The notes: generated by a model not told the origin, from the letters alone. 41,243 nucleotides of DNA from Perkinsus olseni (GCA_013115135.1 JABANP010000471.1:1-41243), one strand, 5' to 3'. Positions 1 to 9,907 are shown, counted from the stretch's first letter. A program made the numbers and translations.

Positions 1-66
1 CAGAAGGTTTAGTGACCGGTGAGAATGTTAGAGAATGAGCGCCTCCTTTGGAGAACGCGCTAGGCT

Positions 67-1183
67 CTACGAGGTCGGAGGTGGTTTAAAGTTCAAACCA
101 CTTGAAACTTTCTAGCGAGCTGGAAAGATACCCTTACTTATAGTACCGCCAGCCGACGGTGAGAGAGTGAGAATCTCGGCGGCTTTGGCAGCGTCGAGAG
201 TGATGACGAGCATCGACTGCTTGTCGTAGGCTGGCAGAACAAGCGTGGAACCAGCTAACTTTCTTTTGCCACTTTGCCCCTCGGCGTACTTGTTCATAAA
301 GAGCCAGGAATTATGGCCTGGAGTCAGTGAATGAATGTAGTACTTACAGCTGCGTCACTCTAGAACAGGGACTAGTAAACCGTGTCATTTAAAGAATTGA
401 TGTAAAACAATCTATTTTAGCACTCTCACACCACTTTGTACTAATTTATCAAACGACTCATGACTCGCCCCATTGACGACATCGCGATACACTAGTCAGG
501 AGCGCAAAGACCACCCTTGCAAGATTTTGGTTGACAAAAACAGAAGTGGGGGGACGTTCACCGTTTCGTCGACTTACTGCGGTTGGTGTGATCATGACCA
601 TAGCTTTGTCAGTGAATATGGAGAAGGGCGCAGGCTGAACAGCACAGTACGCGGATATCTCACTCAAATGCTGGAGGCAGCCGCGCAACAAACGTCCTGG
701 GGCCGTATGCAGATACTGATTGGACTCGAATCATTCGAGGGGTGAGTCAGATTTTTCTCTCGGAAAAACTCACAGTGAGCACATCCTCTCACGCCGTGAT
801 TCCGTGATTTCTTGCTCCAGAGTGCGAGATCAGAATCTTTCGGGCTTGAGCTGAATCTCGGCCGTAATTCAAAAATCAGAAGGCGATTTTTTGCTTGATT
901 TTCACTCAGAACCTCCGATTCAGAACCAGATAGTTGATTCGCGGGTTAACTCGACCACTAATCACAAAAGTGATTGAATCGCCCACTTGAGGCGGAATAG
1001 GGGAAGTGGGTTTGCGCTCGCCGAAACGAGCGATCCAGCGACTTGGACAATTTCGTTGTTCATTACTCCAATATGTCGGATGGCAACGCAACGCCCTTGA
1101 GCGCTCCTTCCGCGAATCATGACACCTCGCGTCTCGGGAAATTTGGTGCAGCGGATATCAAATAGACCCATCTTCCTCTGCAC
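67..1183 (-). pseudogene. Degenerate copy of unidentified gene A
   Basis: This is the counterpart of the open segments at 11,962-13,115. The segment around 67-297 is interrupted by two in-frame stop codons absent from A2: at 112-114 (A2 has a serine codon) and at 67-69 (A2 again has serine). Upstream segments, including an N-terminal piece beginning near 1,183, remain open and nearly identical to A2. I do not recognise the product. Because the copy lies in the unit that also lost RAD50, decay after duplication is the simplest reading. Exon boundaries are not resolved, so the whole entry is a candidate. Confidence 0.45.
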
Positions 1184-1343
1184 CCAGCTTCCATTCTCTA
1201 AGCGACCATTACCAATGTCAAGCTAGTGCGCTTAAGAAGCCGCAGCACCTGAGATGATCCAATACCATACCTTCACCAATTCATGAGCTCTTACAATGGA
1301 CAAGGTGTAGAATTTCTGCACCTAGTAGATGTGTAGAATTTTC

Positions 1344-1364
1344 TAGTTTCTACAGTAGAAACTA
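1344..1364. repeat. Perfect 10-1-10 palindrome
   Basis: Arms TAGTTTCTAC and GTAGAAACTA flank a single a. It is also present in A2. It belongs to the simple odd-palindrome class (one-base centre) seen many times in the window. Confidence 0.9.
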
Positions 1365-1456
1365 ACATCCCGTACAAATGAAGCCTTTTGAATCCGCAGG
1401 GGCAATTGAGGGGCCACCAGCACCGACTACCCTATTATGGCTACACGTCGATGATG

Positions 1457-1478
1457 GTCGTAGGCTACGACTCGTAGC
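1457..1478. repeat. 22-nt X1-7/rcX/X2-8 motif
   Basis: X = GTCGTAGC, perfect. Copy in A2 at 13,386-13,407. Confidence 0.95.
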
Positions 1479-1647
1479 ACACTGGTCACAATGTGACTAA
1501 AGGAGGGAACCATAGACGAAAGGAGGGAGCACGAGCTACAGCTGGAGCACTTAACCCGTCAAACCGTCCGATAAATTACTGAGCTTGGCTGTGTAGCTGA
1601 AGTGTGATCGGCGCTCTCTCTCTATTGAGTCTCCGGACGCCCAGAGA

Positions 1648-1669
1648 GTCGTTTGAAACGACTCGTTTC
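1648..1669. repeat. 22-nt X1-7/rcX/X2-8 motif
   Basis: X = GTCGTTTC, perfect. Copy in A2 at 13,575-13,596. Confidence 0.95.
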
Positions 1670-1823
1670 TCGCTGTAGGTCACCCTTGTCTCTGATGTTG
1701 GTCCAAACACGGAGACCAATTCACGTGCGGGCTCAACTGACTAACCAGGACTTTCATTGTTAGGGGAAAGGTCGATACGCTGTAGACTTCAGCGCAAGCT
1801 GTACACTGAATAGCATGAAACAA

Positions 1824-1877
1824 TTATCGTAATTCCCCAACAGGACACTGTCTGATAAAACTGAATCCGTCATTATC
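1824..1877 (-). pseudogene. RAD50: RAD50 3'-end fragment (last 18 codons)
   Basis: On the minus strand this reads the same C-terminal tail as the intact RAD50 at 13,751-13,804, ending in TAA at 1,824-1,826. One codon before the stop differs (CGA instead of CAA). Nothing of RAD50 lies upstream of it: sequence homology ends at 1,877 in mid-exon. It is a truncated duplicate, not a functional gene, and it fixes one edge of the RAD50 deletion in unit 1. Confidence 0.93.
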
Positions 1878-2305
1878 AACTGGTTGACAGTTGCGCCGCG
1901 CAACTTACGCGTCTCGTTGTGCGGAGACGGGGCTGGTCTAAACAGTGGCCAAGCTCAAAGGGAGCCCTGTGACGTCGCATATTGCTTTGGCCCTACTGGC
2001 CAAGACTTTCACAGCGATCTCGAAACAGTGACTCGCTCCGGCGATTTCATCGCCGGGACGAGCCTCTGGTTCGCCTTTATGCCAGCGGGCTGCCGATTAA
2101 AGTCAGAGCCGCTTAGGCCGTTTTGCTTGCGTGCCGCATGGTCTGGCAGACCAGGTCTGCACGTGGCACATACCAAGGGGCGACAGCTTTGAATACTCGA
2201 CCGTCACAGCTCCCTGCTGCTGACCGGCGGTGCCGGTCACAGCTTGGCAGTTTCCGGGAGCGTCTTCGAGATGCTCGAATCGAGCCAAACGAGGACTTAC
2301 AGAGT
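1878..2305. other. Unique filler replacing RAD50 in unit 1
   Basis: This 428-bp stretch lies between A1 and B1, exactly where unit 2 has the 11-kb RAD50 region (13,805-24,857). I find no resemblance to RAD50 or to other parts of the window. It contains short hairpins with 8-bp arms and 3-nt loops (near 2,040 and 2,224) and one 22-nt motif at 2,139. An open frame runs through 1,884-2,192 on the plus strand, but it has no recognisable features and I do not call it a gene. Confidence 0.7.
2139..2160. repeat. 22-nt X1-7/rcX/X2-8 motif
   Basis: X = TGGTCTGC, perfect. It lies in the filler that replaces RAD50, so it is not part of the duplicated DNA. Confidence 0.95.
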
Positions 2306-2646
2306 GAAGCGCTTTATGACTCGTTGAATCCACTCAGAAAGCCACAAAGGAGGACCACAAAGATCTCCGTCCGTACAATTCTTCTCAAGTATCTCGACCA
2401 CGCCAGGAGATACCACCTGGGCGTCTCCAGCGATGGGAGGCATTATCTTCGAATAAAAGACATGTCAGAGAGGCACGAATCACACAAATGTATACCGATT
2501 TCGTTGGCCACCTGAACGCAACACCCGGATCCGTCGACGAAACGGTACACGATCGCACGCACAAGGATCATCTCCCGATCGAGCATATCTCACATATGGG
2601 GCTCATCCGGGAGCCTAAGAGAAACACCTGCTATGGGACGAGATTG

Positions 2647-2973
2647 TTATTCCTTGGAATCGCCGTACGAGTCAAGATACGTGACTATAGCCACTGCTTG
2701 CAGAAGGTCCTCAAAATTATCTCTCAGGCTTTCTGCTCTCGAACTGTTGACGTACGCCGACGATACTTGTGGATCGTCGAACACACCTATCGGGTTTAGG
2801 TAGAGGTAGTGCCTGACGCACACTTTATCGAAACGAGCTGTCATAGCTGCCGATGCGTACCATCCTTTCTCTTTGTGCCAATACACGCATAATCCACTGC
2901 GTACGGCTTTCTTCAGAGCTTGGCTCGGAGGACTTCTCCTCAACTCGCTTGCAGTGACCCCTGCCTCCCTCAT
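2647..2973 (-). CDS. Conserved ORF F (108 codons), unidentified
   Basis: Open frame preserved at 25,213-25,539 in B2 with mainly conservative replacements. It contains the segment CVYWHKEKGWYASAAMTARF. It overlaps ORF E in another frame, so it may be a neighbouring exon of the same spliced gene; I could not fix the junction. No family recognised. Confidence 0.4.
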   Translation of the reverse strand: MREAGVTASELRRSPPSQALKKAVRSGLCVYWHKEKGWYASAAMTARFDKVCVRHYLYLNPIGVFDDPQVSSAYVNSSRAESLRDNFEDLLQAVAIVTYLDSYGDSKE

Positions 2974-3283
2974 AAATTCCTAGCACGATCAGGAAGGTCC
3001 ATGCTATGATGAGTGTTGAGTCATATACTTCAACTGCTGCCCGGTGTTGTTCATTCACGACTACAGGCAACTCTTCTCGTAATATTTTCCGAGGCCGGGC
3101 GGTCACTGTACGCCGCGCAACTTTCCGGTATTTTCTCTTCGGCTCCCTCCGCCCACTTGCTGCACGATATTCCTGGAGATGCTCGAGGAATGACTCTGCC
3201 AGACTAAAGGCTGCAATGTCCCTGAACAAAAACAGACCTCCCCGGAAATCTCTATTTATCCCACGTATGAGGTGAACTCTCAA
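2825..3283 (-). CDS. Conserved ORF E (152 codons), unidentified
   Basis: A basic region rich in Lys/Arg (KRKYRKVARR) is followed by a conserved block around EELPVVVNEQHRAAVEVY and a hydrophobic stretch TLIIAWTFLIVLGIY that could be a membrane segment or a buried helix. The frame is kept in three copies in this window: here, at 25,391-25,849, and inverted at about 9,485-9,907. Keeping one frame across three diverging copies argues for a real coding exon. Its proximity to a Helitron Rep-like fragment in the third copy makes a transposon origin possible, but I cannot show it. Confidence 0.55.
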   Translation of the reverse strand: MRVHLIRGINRDFRGGLFLFRDIAAFSLAESFLEHLQEYRAASGRREPKRKYRKVARRTVTARPRKILREELPVVVNEQHRAAVEVYDSTLIIAWTFLIVLGIYEGGRGHCKRVEEKSSEPSSEESRTQWIMRVLAQRERMVRIGSYDSSFR

Positions 3284-3374
3284 ATTGAAAGCTCGTGAAG
3301 CTCACATACATATTGATGATGGAAGATCGCGAAAGTTGGGATGCGAAGTCGAATACCACACGCAAAATATGTGG

Positions 3375-3396
3375 CTCGTATAATACGAGTCGTATT
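3375..3396. repeat. 22-nt X1-7/rcX/X2-8 motif
   Basis: X = CTCGTATT, perfect. B2 copy at 25,941-25,962. Confidence 0.95.
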
Positions 3397-3406
3397 GCTA
3401 CACCAC

Positions 3407-3428
3407 CCCTATACTATAGGGCCTATAG
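3407..3428. repeat. 22-nt X1-7/rcX/X2-8 motif
   Basis: X = CCCTATAG, perfect. B2 copy at 25,973-25,994. It overlaps the 3' end of ORF D, only 10 bp from the previous motif. Confidence 0.95.
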
Positions 3429-3698
3429 TTTGTAAACCGATGGATACGATCCGAAGCCCCTGCTGAGACAGATATAATCGATCTGTTTCGTTCCCTCCGG
3501 GCACCACCCAGTGGGATCATCGCGGATCTTCAAGCGGACTTCATCGATGTCCTTGTATATCCCAAGGGCGAGCTCAGCAGACGTCGACTCTGGCCGGTTC
3601 CTCTTTCCGCCACGCTCGTAGGACCTGCCAGCATCACCAAGACCAGATATCTCAGGTGTATAGCGTCGGGATTTGAAATAAGTAAAACTGCCAATCAA
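3423..3698 (-). CDS. Conserved ORF D (91 codons), unidentified
   Basis: Contains the segment YTPEISGLGDAGRSYERGGK and later EVRLKIRDD. It is duplicated at 25,989-26,264, and a diverged third copy is in opposite orientation at about 10,490-10,680. In that third copy the sequence before the conserved block reads as a splice acceptor (tttcag), whereas here it reads tttcaa, so the exon boundary may have been lost in the B copies. Family unknown. Confidence 0.4.
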   Translation of the reverse strand: MIGSFTYFKSRRYTPEISGLGDAGRSYERGGKRNRPESTSAELALGIYKDIDEVRLKIRDDPTGWCPEGTKQIDYICLSRGFGSYPSVYKL

Positions 3699-3823
3699 AG
3701 TTACATCTTGAGAAACTCAACGTCAACGCTTTAACCCCATTATCTTTGGAGCCCACTGATCATACATCCTCGAATTTCCATACAATGAACACTCGGCGGG
3801 CTGAAACTCTGAGCCACTAAGCA

Positions 3824-4573
3824 CTACTTGCAAAGTGTTTTGAGCCATTCGATCATTTTTAAGGTCTCCCTTTGCATTGCTTCCTTTTCAAGTGTCTGCT
3901 CATTGCAAGTGTCGAATTCAAACTCACCGTTGCGCCTGAATCGACAAGAATACTCGGAAGTTCCGGGCCACAAGTTGTGGCCCACAACGCTGCTGTATGA
4001 ATTGAGTTGAACCCACCGATCGAGATCCACCACAGTGGCTACTGTCTGAACCAATTCCTGCATTAATGATCGATCCTCTACGTCAGTCCGACTGCTATTC
4101 GTATAGGCTTGAGAAACTTTACCATCAGAATTGCGATACTTGTAGTACCTTCAAGAAAACAGTCAATTCAGGGTATGACGTCCTGGACCGGACAACAATC
4201 ACAGTACTCACCATCCCTTCAAACCGTTCCAATGAATACCAAACTCTTCACGAATAGCTTTCTGGATGTTTCCGTCCAGCGTCACAGTTTTTGACTTTTC
4301 GTCCAGCATACTCCTGCCTTTGATGATAGCCTGAAATAGTTGATTATAATGATTATATCCCATACATCCGAAATTGCGCACATCAACACGCTTTCGGTGA
4401 TCCTCAGTGGCTGCTGCAGGTTCCGCTCCGATAGGGCGCCCCTTACAACGGATCTTCCCCTGCGTTCTCCTGCGTTTGGACGCAAGGGACTGGATTTCAT
4501 CGTCTAGCCGTGACGAGAAATGTATCAGCTTTCTCAAAGTAGAGGCTGCCGACTTGGTGCTACCGGGCGACAT
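3824..4573 (-). CDS. Gene C, copy 1: unidentified 228-residue protein, two exons
   Basis: Exon 1 is 4,212-4,573, beginning with ATG of MSPGSTKSAAS; exon 2 is 3,824-4,148, ending in TAG. The 63-nt intron (4,149-4,211) starts GTGAGT and ends AAG; joining restores the frame through GLKGWYYKYRNSDGKVS. The product has a basic N-terminal half (KRRRTQGKIRCKGR) and a C-terminal half with WVQLNSY, SEYSCRFRRNGEFEFDT and a final helix-like, charged stretch. No family recognised. B2 carries the same structure at 26,390-27,139, so both copies are intact. Exon 2 contains a 22-nt palindromic motif that encodes GHNLWP, which is unusual because the other motifs lie in non-coding DNA. Confidence 0.6.
3967..3988. 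repeat. 22-nt motif inside the coding exon of gene C
   Basis: X = GCCACAAC, perfect. B2 copy at 26,533-26,554. Confidence 0.93.
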
Positions 4574-5391
4574 GTGCGAAAAGAAAACACAATCTAGAAG
4601 ATAACACAACTAAGACCGTCTCTGGACAGTAGAAATCTGTCTTATGCAAAGTGCGCCTACCCTCTGAGACTGCTACGGTCCGTCCCTACACGATGGTTAT
4701 CACAAGGGCTCGCGGGGAGTAAAGTGGTGAGAATCTACACTCCCCTCGTGAAAGCCCTGCACAGACTAGAGTCGAAGGGGGACCTCGCCTGCGGAGGATT
4801 CAAGAGATTTCTCCTTAAGCGTGTCAACATCTAGGCACACACGCAGCAAAACCGCTAGCCGTGGGATGTCGAGTCCGGCTCCATTGTGTTGCGATGGAGG
4901 TCGTATTAGTCGGCGGTAGATGTAGCCAACCACGTGAACCAGCGAAGCAACGAGCAGTGGAACGGATCGTCGGCTCTAAATGCCGACTCGGCATTGCCGA
5001 GGAAGCGCAGAAGTAAGGTCAGTGATAGGTGAGGCGGTAGGTGATAGGCGAGGCGAGCGATGCAGATGAGAGGATGTGTGCGGCCCGGGTAACTCTCCGA
5101 TGGAGAACGCCGCCCGGGCCGCGAGATAGACATTGTGAATTCATCTTTGAGCACTGGCGGCGCCGACCTGCGAGGTGAAACAATCACACCGCCGGGCACT
5201 GTATTGACAAACCTAACATGCCCATCTTCCCGAACAGCGCAGAGCATTACGTGCCAATACTCAAAACCCTGATCTACTCATCGAAAAGTAACCTTCGGGG
5301 ACCACGAAGCCATCATGATGCATGGCAGCCACTGTCCCGTATCTTCACCGAATCGTTGTTGCAACGTCAGCAGTGCATACGGGCCCTGTGT

Positions 5392-5632
5392 CACAGGTCA
5401 CGGCCTGGGTTTATCGACCCGAACCTAAACGCGAACCTGAACTCGAACCATTCTCCGCAACACTTTACCAGCATCGACAGCACAAACGGGCCTTTGCATT
5501 CATTGTGGAGCTCCAAGACCACCAAGTCTAATTCCCCGTCCACCCCGGAGGAATTGCTGAGAGACGACACGAGCTCTCCCGAACTCCGAGAAAAACACTG
5601 TCTCGACACGAACATCGAATTTGGAATGAGGC
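5392..5632 (-). other. Block present in B1, absent from B2
   Basis: On the minus strand it is open and continuous with the flanking gene B exon, with a low-complexity, Ser/Phe-rich reading (for example SSGELVSSLSNSSGVDGELD). In B2 about 35 nt of different sequence stand here, and these make an 8-bp inverted repeat with the flank (GCATACGG / CCGTATGC, near 27,957-27,988). Either B1 gained the block or B2 lost it with a fold-back repair scar. The scar in B2 favours loss from B2. Confidence 0.6.
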
Positions 5633-6021
5633 TACAAAATCGACACCGCTCCCTCCCCTGACCCTTCCAGAGCCACGAGAGGCTCCAATGCTTGAACTCC
5701 AGCAACAAGCGCACAGTCGCAGCCACATTTCCTATTACAGTTAAATTGGATTCCACCATCTTCGAGCTAAGATACTCCACAACGGTGAGATATATCTCAG
5801 TTATCCCCGCAGATACTACTTTCCGGGCTCGCAGCCTCTTCCAAAACCGTCTTCCAAATTAACACATTCCATCCCGGCAGCAATACCCGCAGGCCTGGTA
5901 CCAGTCTTCGAAGATGAGTCGGCTATCGGCATTCTCTACGAGGACCAGTCCAAGGCTACCTGCGAAGACACTCGAGTCCGAAATAACCTGTCCATCCACT
6001 AGGAATGCTCAAAAACGTATG

Positions 6022-6063
<42 letters not shown>
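6022..6063. repeat. (ATC)n microsatellite
   Basis: About 14 uninterrupted ATC repeats; B2 has about 8 at 28,394-28,417. The isoleucine run it would encode on the plus strand is an artefact of the repeat. Confidence 0.97.
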
Positions 6064-6064
<1 letters not shown>

Positions 6065-7984
6065 ACAACAGAATATGGAGTTCAAGTCACAAAAGTATGC
6101 TCTAACAGAGCAGCTCTTCTGAACGTAGAGGCCCAGATACTGGTGCTCGTTCAAGAAGAGACGTGTAATTCATCTCGAGCAGAATTTGCCACACATTTCT
6201 AGATTTGTCCCAAAGCTATCACTACTACCGTGGTCGAGTTGGCATCAGTGGTGCCCACACCTACTCCTAATATACACGGATTACCATGTCCATCCAGACA
6301 ACGAGCCGCGCCAAAGCTCCACTACCAGACCCTCCCCAAGACTACCGGTTTGCTCGCATCCGCTCTTCCCTCGCAATAGCGTCTATACTCCTCCATCCGA
6401 ACCGGGCCTGCATCTCCGATGCACCTACCCACATTCCGTCCACTCACCAGCAGATAGACAGTACCACAACCTCGTCTGCGCCGGCATGGTTGCTGGGGGG
6501 TTCGAATTCAGGTTCGACCACCGTGCTGGATACTCTCCCACCCTCTTCGTCTCGAGTATATCTCCCATAGGCCGTCGAGGGGACCTGACCACGCGCCTTC
6601 CGACAAATAGGATCTCGGGGGCCCCAGATCGCGCTTCTCGAAGTGATCACGCTCGCGAATCCCCCAGAGGCGCAACACCACAGATCTACGCCGTTTCCTA
6701 AATCTCCTTCCTTAGCCTCCCGTATTCATCAAACAACCTTCACGCTCGCGATGCTACGTCGTTTCTAGCAACCTCCGTGCCACGACAGAGCCCCCCGCGA
6801 TTCCTCCGAGGAATCGGAAGGGCTCTTATCAGTCCCCATCGGAACCCACGTTCTGGCCAGCTGGTGAGGATGTCGGACTAGAATGAATGGACTCCCTGGC
6901 CGACCGTGGTAGTGCTTCTTCCGGAGATGGCGAGCGATTCTGAGACGAATCGAGCGCTTATTATCTGCTCAAAGAGAACTGCAAAGAAGCCCTCTGAAAG
7001 AAATCTTTCAGGGAGGGCGAAGCAACTGGTCTCCTTGGTCCCTGACTATCTCTAAGGGATCCGATTTTTTGAGATTATTCGATAATTGTGAAGATCCAAA
7101 AATGACCATTCAGACCCGGTCTACCCGTGTTCTCCACTCAGGCAACAAAGATACGGTTCTCCTTATGATCTTCATCACAGCAGCCTCTACATTTTTCAAC
7201 GGAAACAGACCGTCTCTTGTTACACTGCGCAACGGGTCTGAATATTTCCACTCGAAAAAAAGCTATTTCTACTCCCGCTACTTCTCGCATGCTCCCTGCC
7301 AACTGCGATCTGAGCGAACAGCAGCGCTTGCAGTTCTTCAACTGATACCAACCCGCAAGCCGTGAAATCTTTCAGGACTGCTTTCCGCCGGGAAGACGGT
7401 CCAACACCAACGACCTGACCATAATCATCATCATAGACCTCTGCGGAATGAAAGACACTCGATGAATGTTATCAACGCGGAGACATGTCACCGTCGATGA
7501 TTTGCCTTTGGAGTGGTATCGGAAGAATATCAGACTGGATCGCACAACAATCCTCGGCAACCAGCCCAAGAAACACGCAGCGTCCTCAATGAAACGAGAC
7601 TGTTCGTAGCAGTGTTCATAACCAAGTGGCCCCTTCGACAACACCAGAGCTCTTCCCACCCTCCCACAGAGTCCTAAGCTAGACACGCCCTCGTTTGACA
7701 ACGGAAGCGTAGCGAGAGTCATCATCCCTATCGACGACACCACAGCAACCCCCGTGCTTCACTACCTCATGCTCCTTCAAGTCGGCCTCCAGCACAGCTT
7801 CTGCAAGATACGTCGCCACCTCCCCAGCAGAGAGATGCCGAGCCGTTAATTTATCAGCAGGAACAGGGTAATCCGGAACATTGAAAGGAACATCCATAAG
7901 TCTCTGACAAAAATTCAATAACCCTCGATGACCCAGCTCACCTACCAACCTCGACGAACTGTGACTTCGTCATGAGCGTCGGTA

Positions 7985-8006
7985 TCCGATGGCATCGGAC
8001 CGATGC
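7985..8006. repeat. 22-nt motif, polymorphic: B2 has the empty 8-mer
   Basis: X = TCCGATGC, perfect. The aligned B2 position (30,326-30,333) is exactly X with matching flanks, so B1 has +14 bp. Confidence 0.97.
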
Positions 8007-9152
8007 GCCTTGGAGCAGCCTCTGAGGGCCTTTGCTGTCGGTACGACAATGCTGGTGAAGACCTCTTGCTTGTCTCCAAGTGTCGAACCAGCAGGCCACA
8101 AACTCAAACTAGAAGAGAGCAATCGGCCTCACTCTCATCTAGTCAACGTTTGCCGGAATAATGGCTCGTGAACCCCGCACGAAGACGGAGAATTGCCCGA
8201 TTGGCTCTGAGATTCTCCCAAGGCCTGAAGGGAATGCCACTCCATCGCCAAATCCACTTAGTCGCCCTGATGAGTTCCGCCAGTACTCCTAGTCATTTGA
8301 CAACAGTACACAGAGCATAACGTAGCAACAGTCGAATCTTGTTCCGGCATCGCTTATCACATGCGGGAAACTTGTACAGTACTGAATTCAGATTTCTAGA
8401 ATCATTCTAATGCACACCACATAGGAGCACTAGTCTATCGCGAATAAGACCGTACCAGACGAAAAACTATGCCTGATCTACTCCGATCCAGCAACCTACC
8501 TTCTCAGCGGCAGCCACATACCTATCGAAGAGTTTTCCCAGATCAACTTCAGATTCCTCATTCTCGTTCCGCCACTCCTCAATATGCTCCAAAAACCGCC
8601 GCAAAATATTCTCTACCCGCCGTTTGTCGTAGTATCTGCGTATTCAACTCACCACGAGGATTTCCTTGAGCGAAACGAAAACTACAATTGCTGCGAAATG
8701 CGTTTTCGCATACCAAGAAACCTTAGCGAATTGCTATCATGGACACCCTGCCTCTCGTATCCGACCTTTGCGTTCACCCACCCTCACAGAATCTACGCCC
8801 ACGTTCCCTCACTAGTAGTGAGGACACTACCCAAGAGTAGAATAACTCCCCTCAGATACTGGTGCAAGGATATGCCGGGTCAATTGATTGCCACGTCCAC
8901 CTGACATCACCAGGGCGAGGCCCTGGCAGGGCCTCGAGGGCGGACACACAACGCCCCGATCATGGCCACCCCGCGGATCCCCAACCTTCCCTCATGAAAT
9001 CATTCCAAGAGGAGGAAACTACTATCTCGAGTCTACCACACACACAGCAGCTTATTTCTCATCACAACCAGTCCAGACTATATTCATAATTAAAGAAAAG
9101 GGAATCGCCCCTCAGCACACTCCCCTGCGAAGTCCACAGATCCGTGACTAAC

Positions 9153-9174
9153 GGAAGAGCTTCTTCCGAAGAAG
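9153..9174. repeat. 22-nt motif (1 mismatch), polymorphic between B1 and B2
   Basis: X = GGAAGAAG; one mismatch in the first arm. B2 has the 8-mer GGAAAAAG at 31,454-31,461 and lacks 14 bp. Confidence 0.85.
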
Positions 9175-9206
9175 CATTACAAAAACGGTGGCAAAACGTT
9201 ACCAAG

Positions 9207-9228
9207 ACGGCTAGTAGCCGTCGGCTAC
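9207..9228. repeat. 22-nt motif, polymorphic: B2 has the empty 8-mer
   Basis: X = ACGGCTAC, perfect. B2 has exactly X at 31,494-31,501. Confidence 0.97.
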
Positions 9229-9514
9229 CAAGATATTCCAAGAAGAGCAATCGACCCATCCACAGAACCCGAAGCTGCTCCACTACCAGGAGCCAGTCAT
9301 GCCAGCGCCGCCCGAATGGCTGGTGGGACACTGAGGCTCTCATCAAGCCACTCCCGATTAGGGCTCCCGCGCTCCAAAGCGTTCCTCCTCTCCAGCAGGT
9401 CAATCTATCATCGCGACCTACCATCATCAATATGTATGTGAGCTTCTCGAGCTTTCAATTCGAGAGTTTCACCTCATACGTGGGATAAATAGAGATTTCC
9501 GGGGAGGTCTGTTT

Positions 9515-9907
9515 TTGTTCAGGGGCATTGCAGCCTCTAGTGGACGTGGGACTGGTAATGCTAATAAAGACGAAACAACTAGTGGGGAACTGGCACAGGC
9601 AGAGTCATTCCTCGAGCATCTCCAGGAATATCGTGCAGCAAGTCTGCGGAGGGCGCCGAAGAGAAAATACCGGAAAGTCGCACGGCGTACAGTGGCCGTT
9701 CGGCCTCGGAAAATATCACGAGAAGAGTTGCCTGTAGTCGTAAATGAACAACACCGGGCCGCAGTTGAGGTATATGACTCAACACTCATCATAGCATGGA
9801 CCTTCCTGATCGTTCTAGGAATTTATGAGGGAGGCAGGGGTCACTGCAAGCGAGTTAAGGAGAAGTCTTCCGAGTCACGCTCTGAAGAGTGCAACGCTGG
9901 CGACTAA
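9515..9907 (+). CDS. ORF E, third copy (130 codons)
   Basis: Homologous to ORF E of B1 and B2 through EELPVVVNEQHRAAVEVYDS and TLIIAWTFLIVLGIY. It differs by an in-frame addition of about 18 codons after IAAS (rich in Gly, Asn, Thr, Ser). It terminates just before the Rep-like segment. The reading frame is kept despite many substitutions, supporting an expressed exon at least until recently. Confidence 0.5.
   Translation: MFRGIAASSGRGTGNANKDETTSGELAQAESFLEHLQEYRAASLRRAPKRKYRKVARRTVAVRPRKISREELPVVVNEQHRAAVEVYDSTLIIAWTFLIVLGIYEGGRGHCKRVKEKSSESRSEECNAGD

Larger units (their letters stand above)
1..1877. repeat. Segment A, copy 1 (A1) of a segmental duplication
   Basis: This stretch is repeated in direct orientation at 11,935-13,804 with only scattered substitutions and small indels. 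The match stops abruptly at 1,877, after which A2 continues into RAD50 coding sequence while A1 continues into unrelated DNA. A1 therefore carries the 3' flank of RAD50 plus the last 18 codons of that gene, without the rest. It contains two 22-nt palindromic motifs (1,457 and 1,648) and a 10-1-10 palindrome at 1,344-1,364, all shared with A2 and so older than the duplication. Confidence 0.95.
2306..9403. repeat. Segment B, copy 1 (B1)
   Basis: Direct repeat of 24,858-31,676. Most of it is near-identical, with divergence concentrated near the 9-kb end. Indels between the copies are informative: three perfect and one near-perfect 14-bp motif insertions, an ATC microsatellite of different length, and a 240-bp block at 5,392-5,632 that B2 lacks. 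At 9,403 the match ends inside gene B, so B1 lacks the gene's 5' end. It is followed by an inverted, rearranged block. Confidence 0.96.
4766..9403 (-). pseudogene. Gene B, copy 1, 5'-truncated
   Basis: This is the duplicate of the unidentified multi-exon gene at 27,332-31,743. The last exon ends at the same TAG (4,766-4,768). Internal exon-like segments are retained, including the block near 7,680-7,948 with FNVPDYPVPADKLTARHLSA. The copy stops at 9,403, inside the first exon of the B2 gene, so the start codon and about 40 codons are gone. It carries a 240-bp block (5,392-5,632) not present in B2. It may still be transcribed from a new start, but nothing in the sequence shows that. Confidence 0.5.

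Noticed and set aside
5914..6105. Protein with an isoleucine run
   Set aside because: The run is only the ATC microsatellite, which differs in length in the other copy.
6977..7010. Hairpin CTGAAAGA / TCTTTCAG as another 22-nt motif
   Set aside because: Its loop has two bases and there is no third arm, so it does not follow the X1-7/rcX/X2-8 rule.
8811..8834. Possible further B1-specific motif (X = CTCACTAC)
   Set aside because: The first arm and reverse complement fit, but the last arm is one base displaced and changed; left out of the count as too degraded.
8908..8937. B1-specific insertion with 10-1-10 palindrome near CAGGGCCT
   Set aside because: The insertion is 16 bp, not 14, relative to B2; it may be a decayed motif but does not meet the rule.
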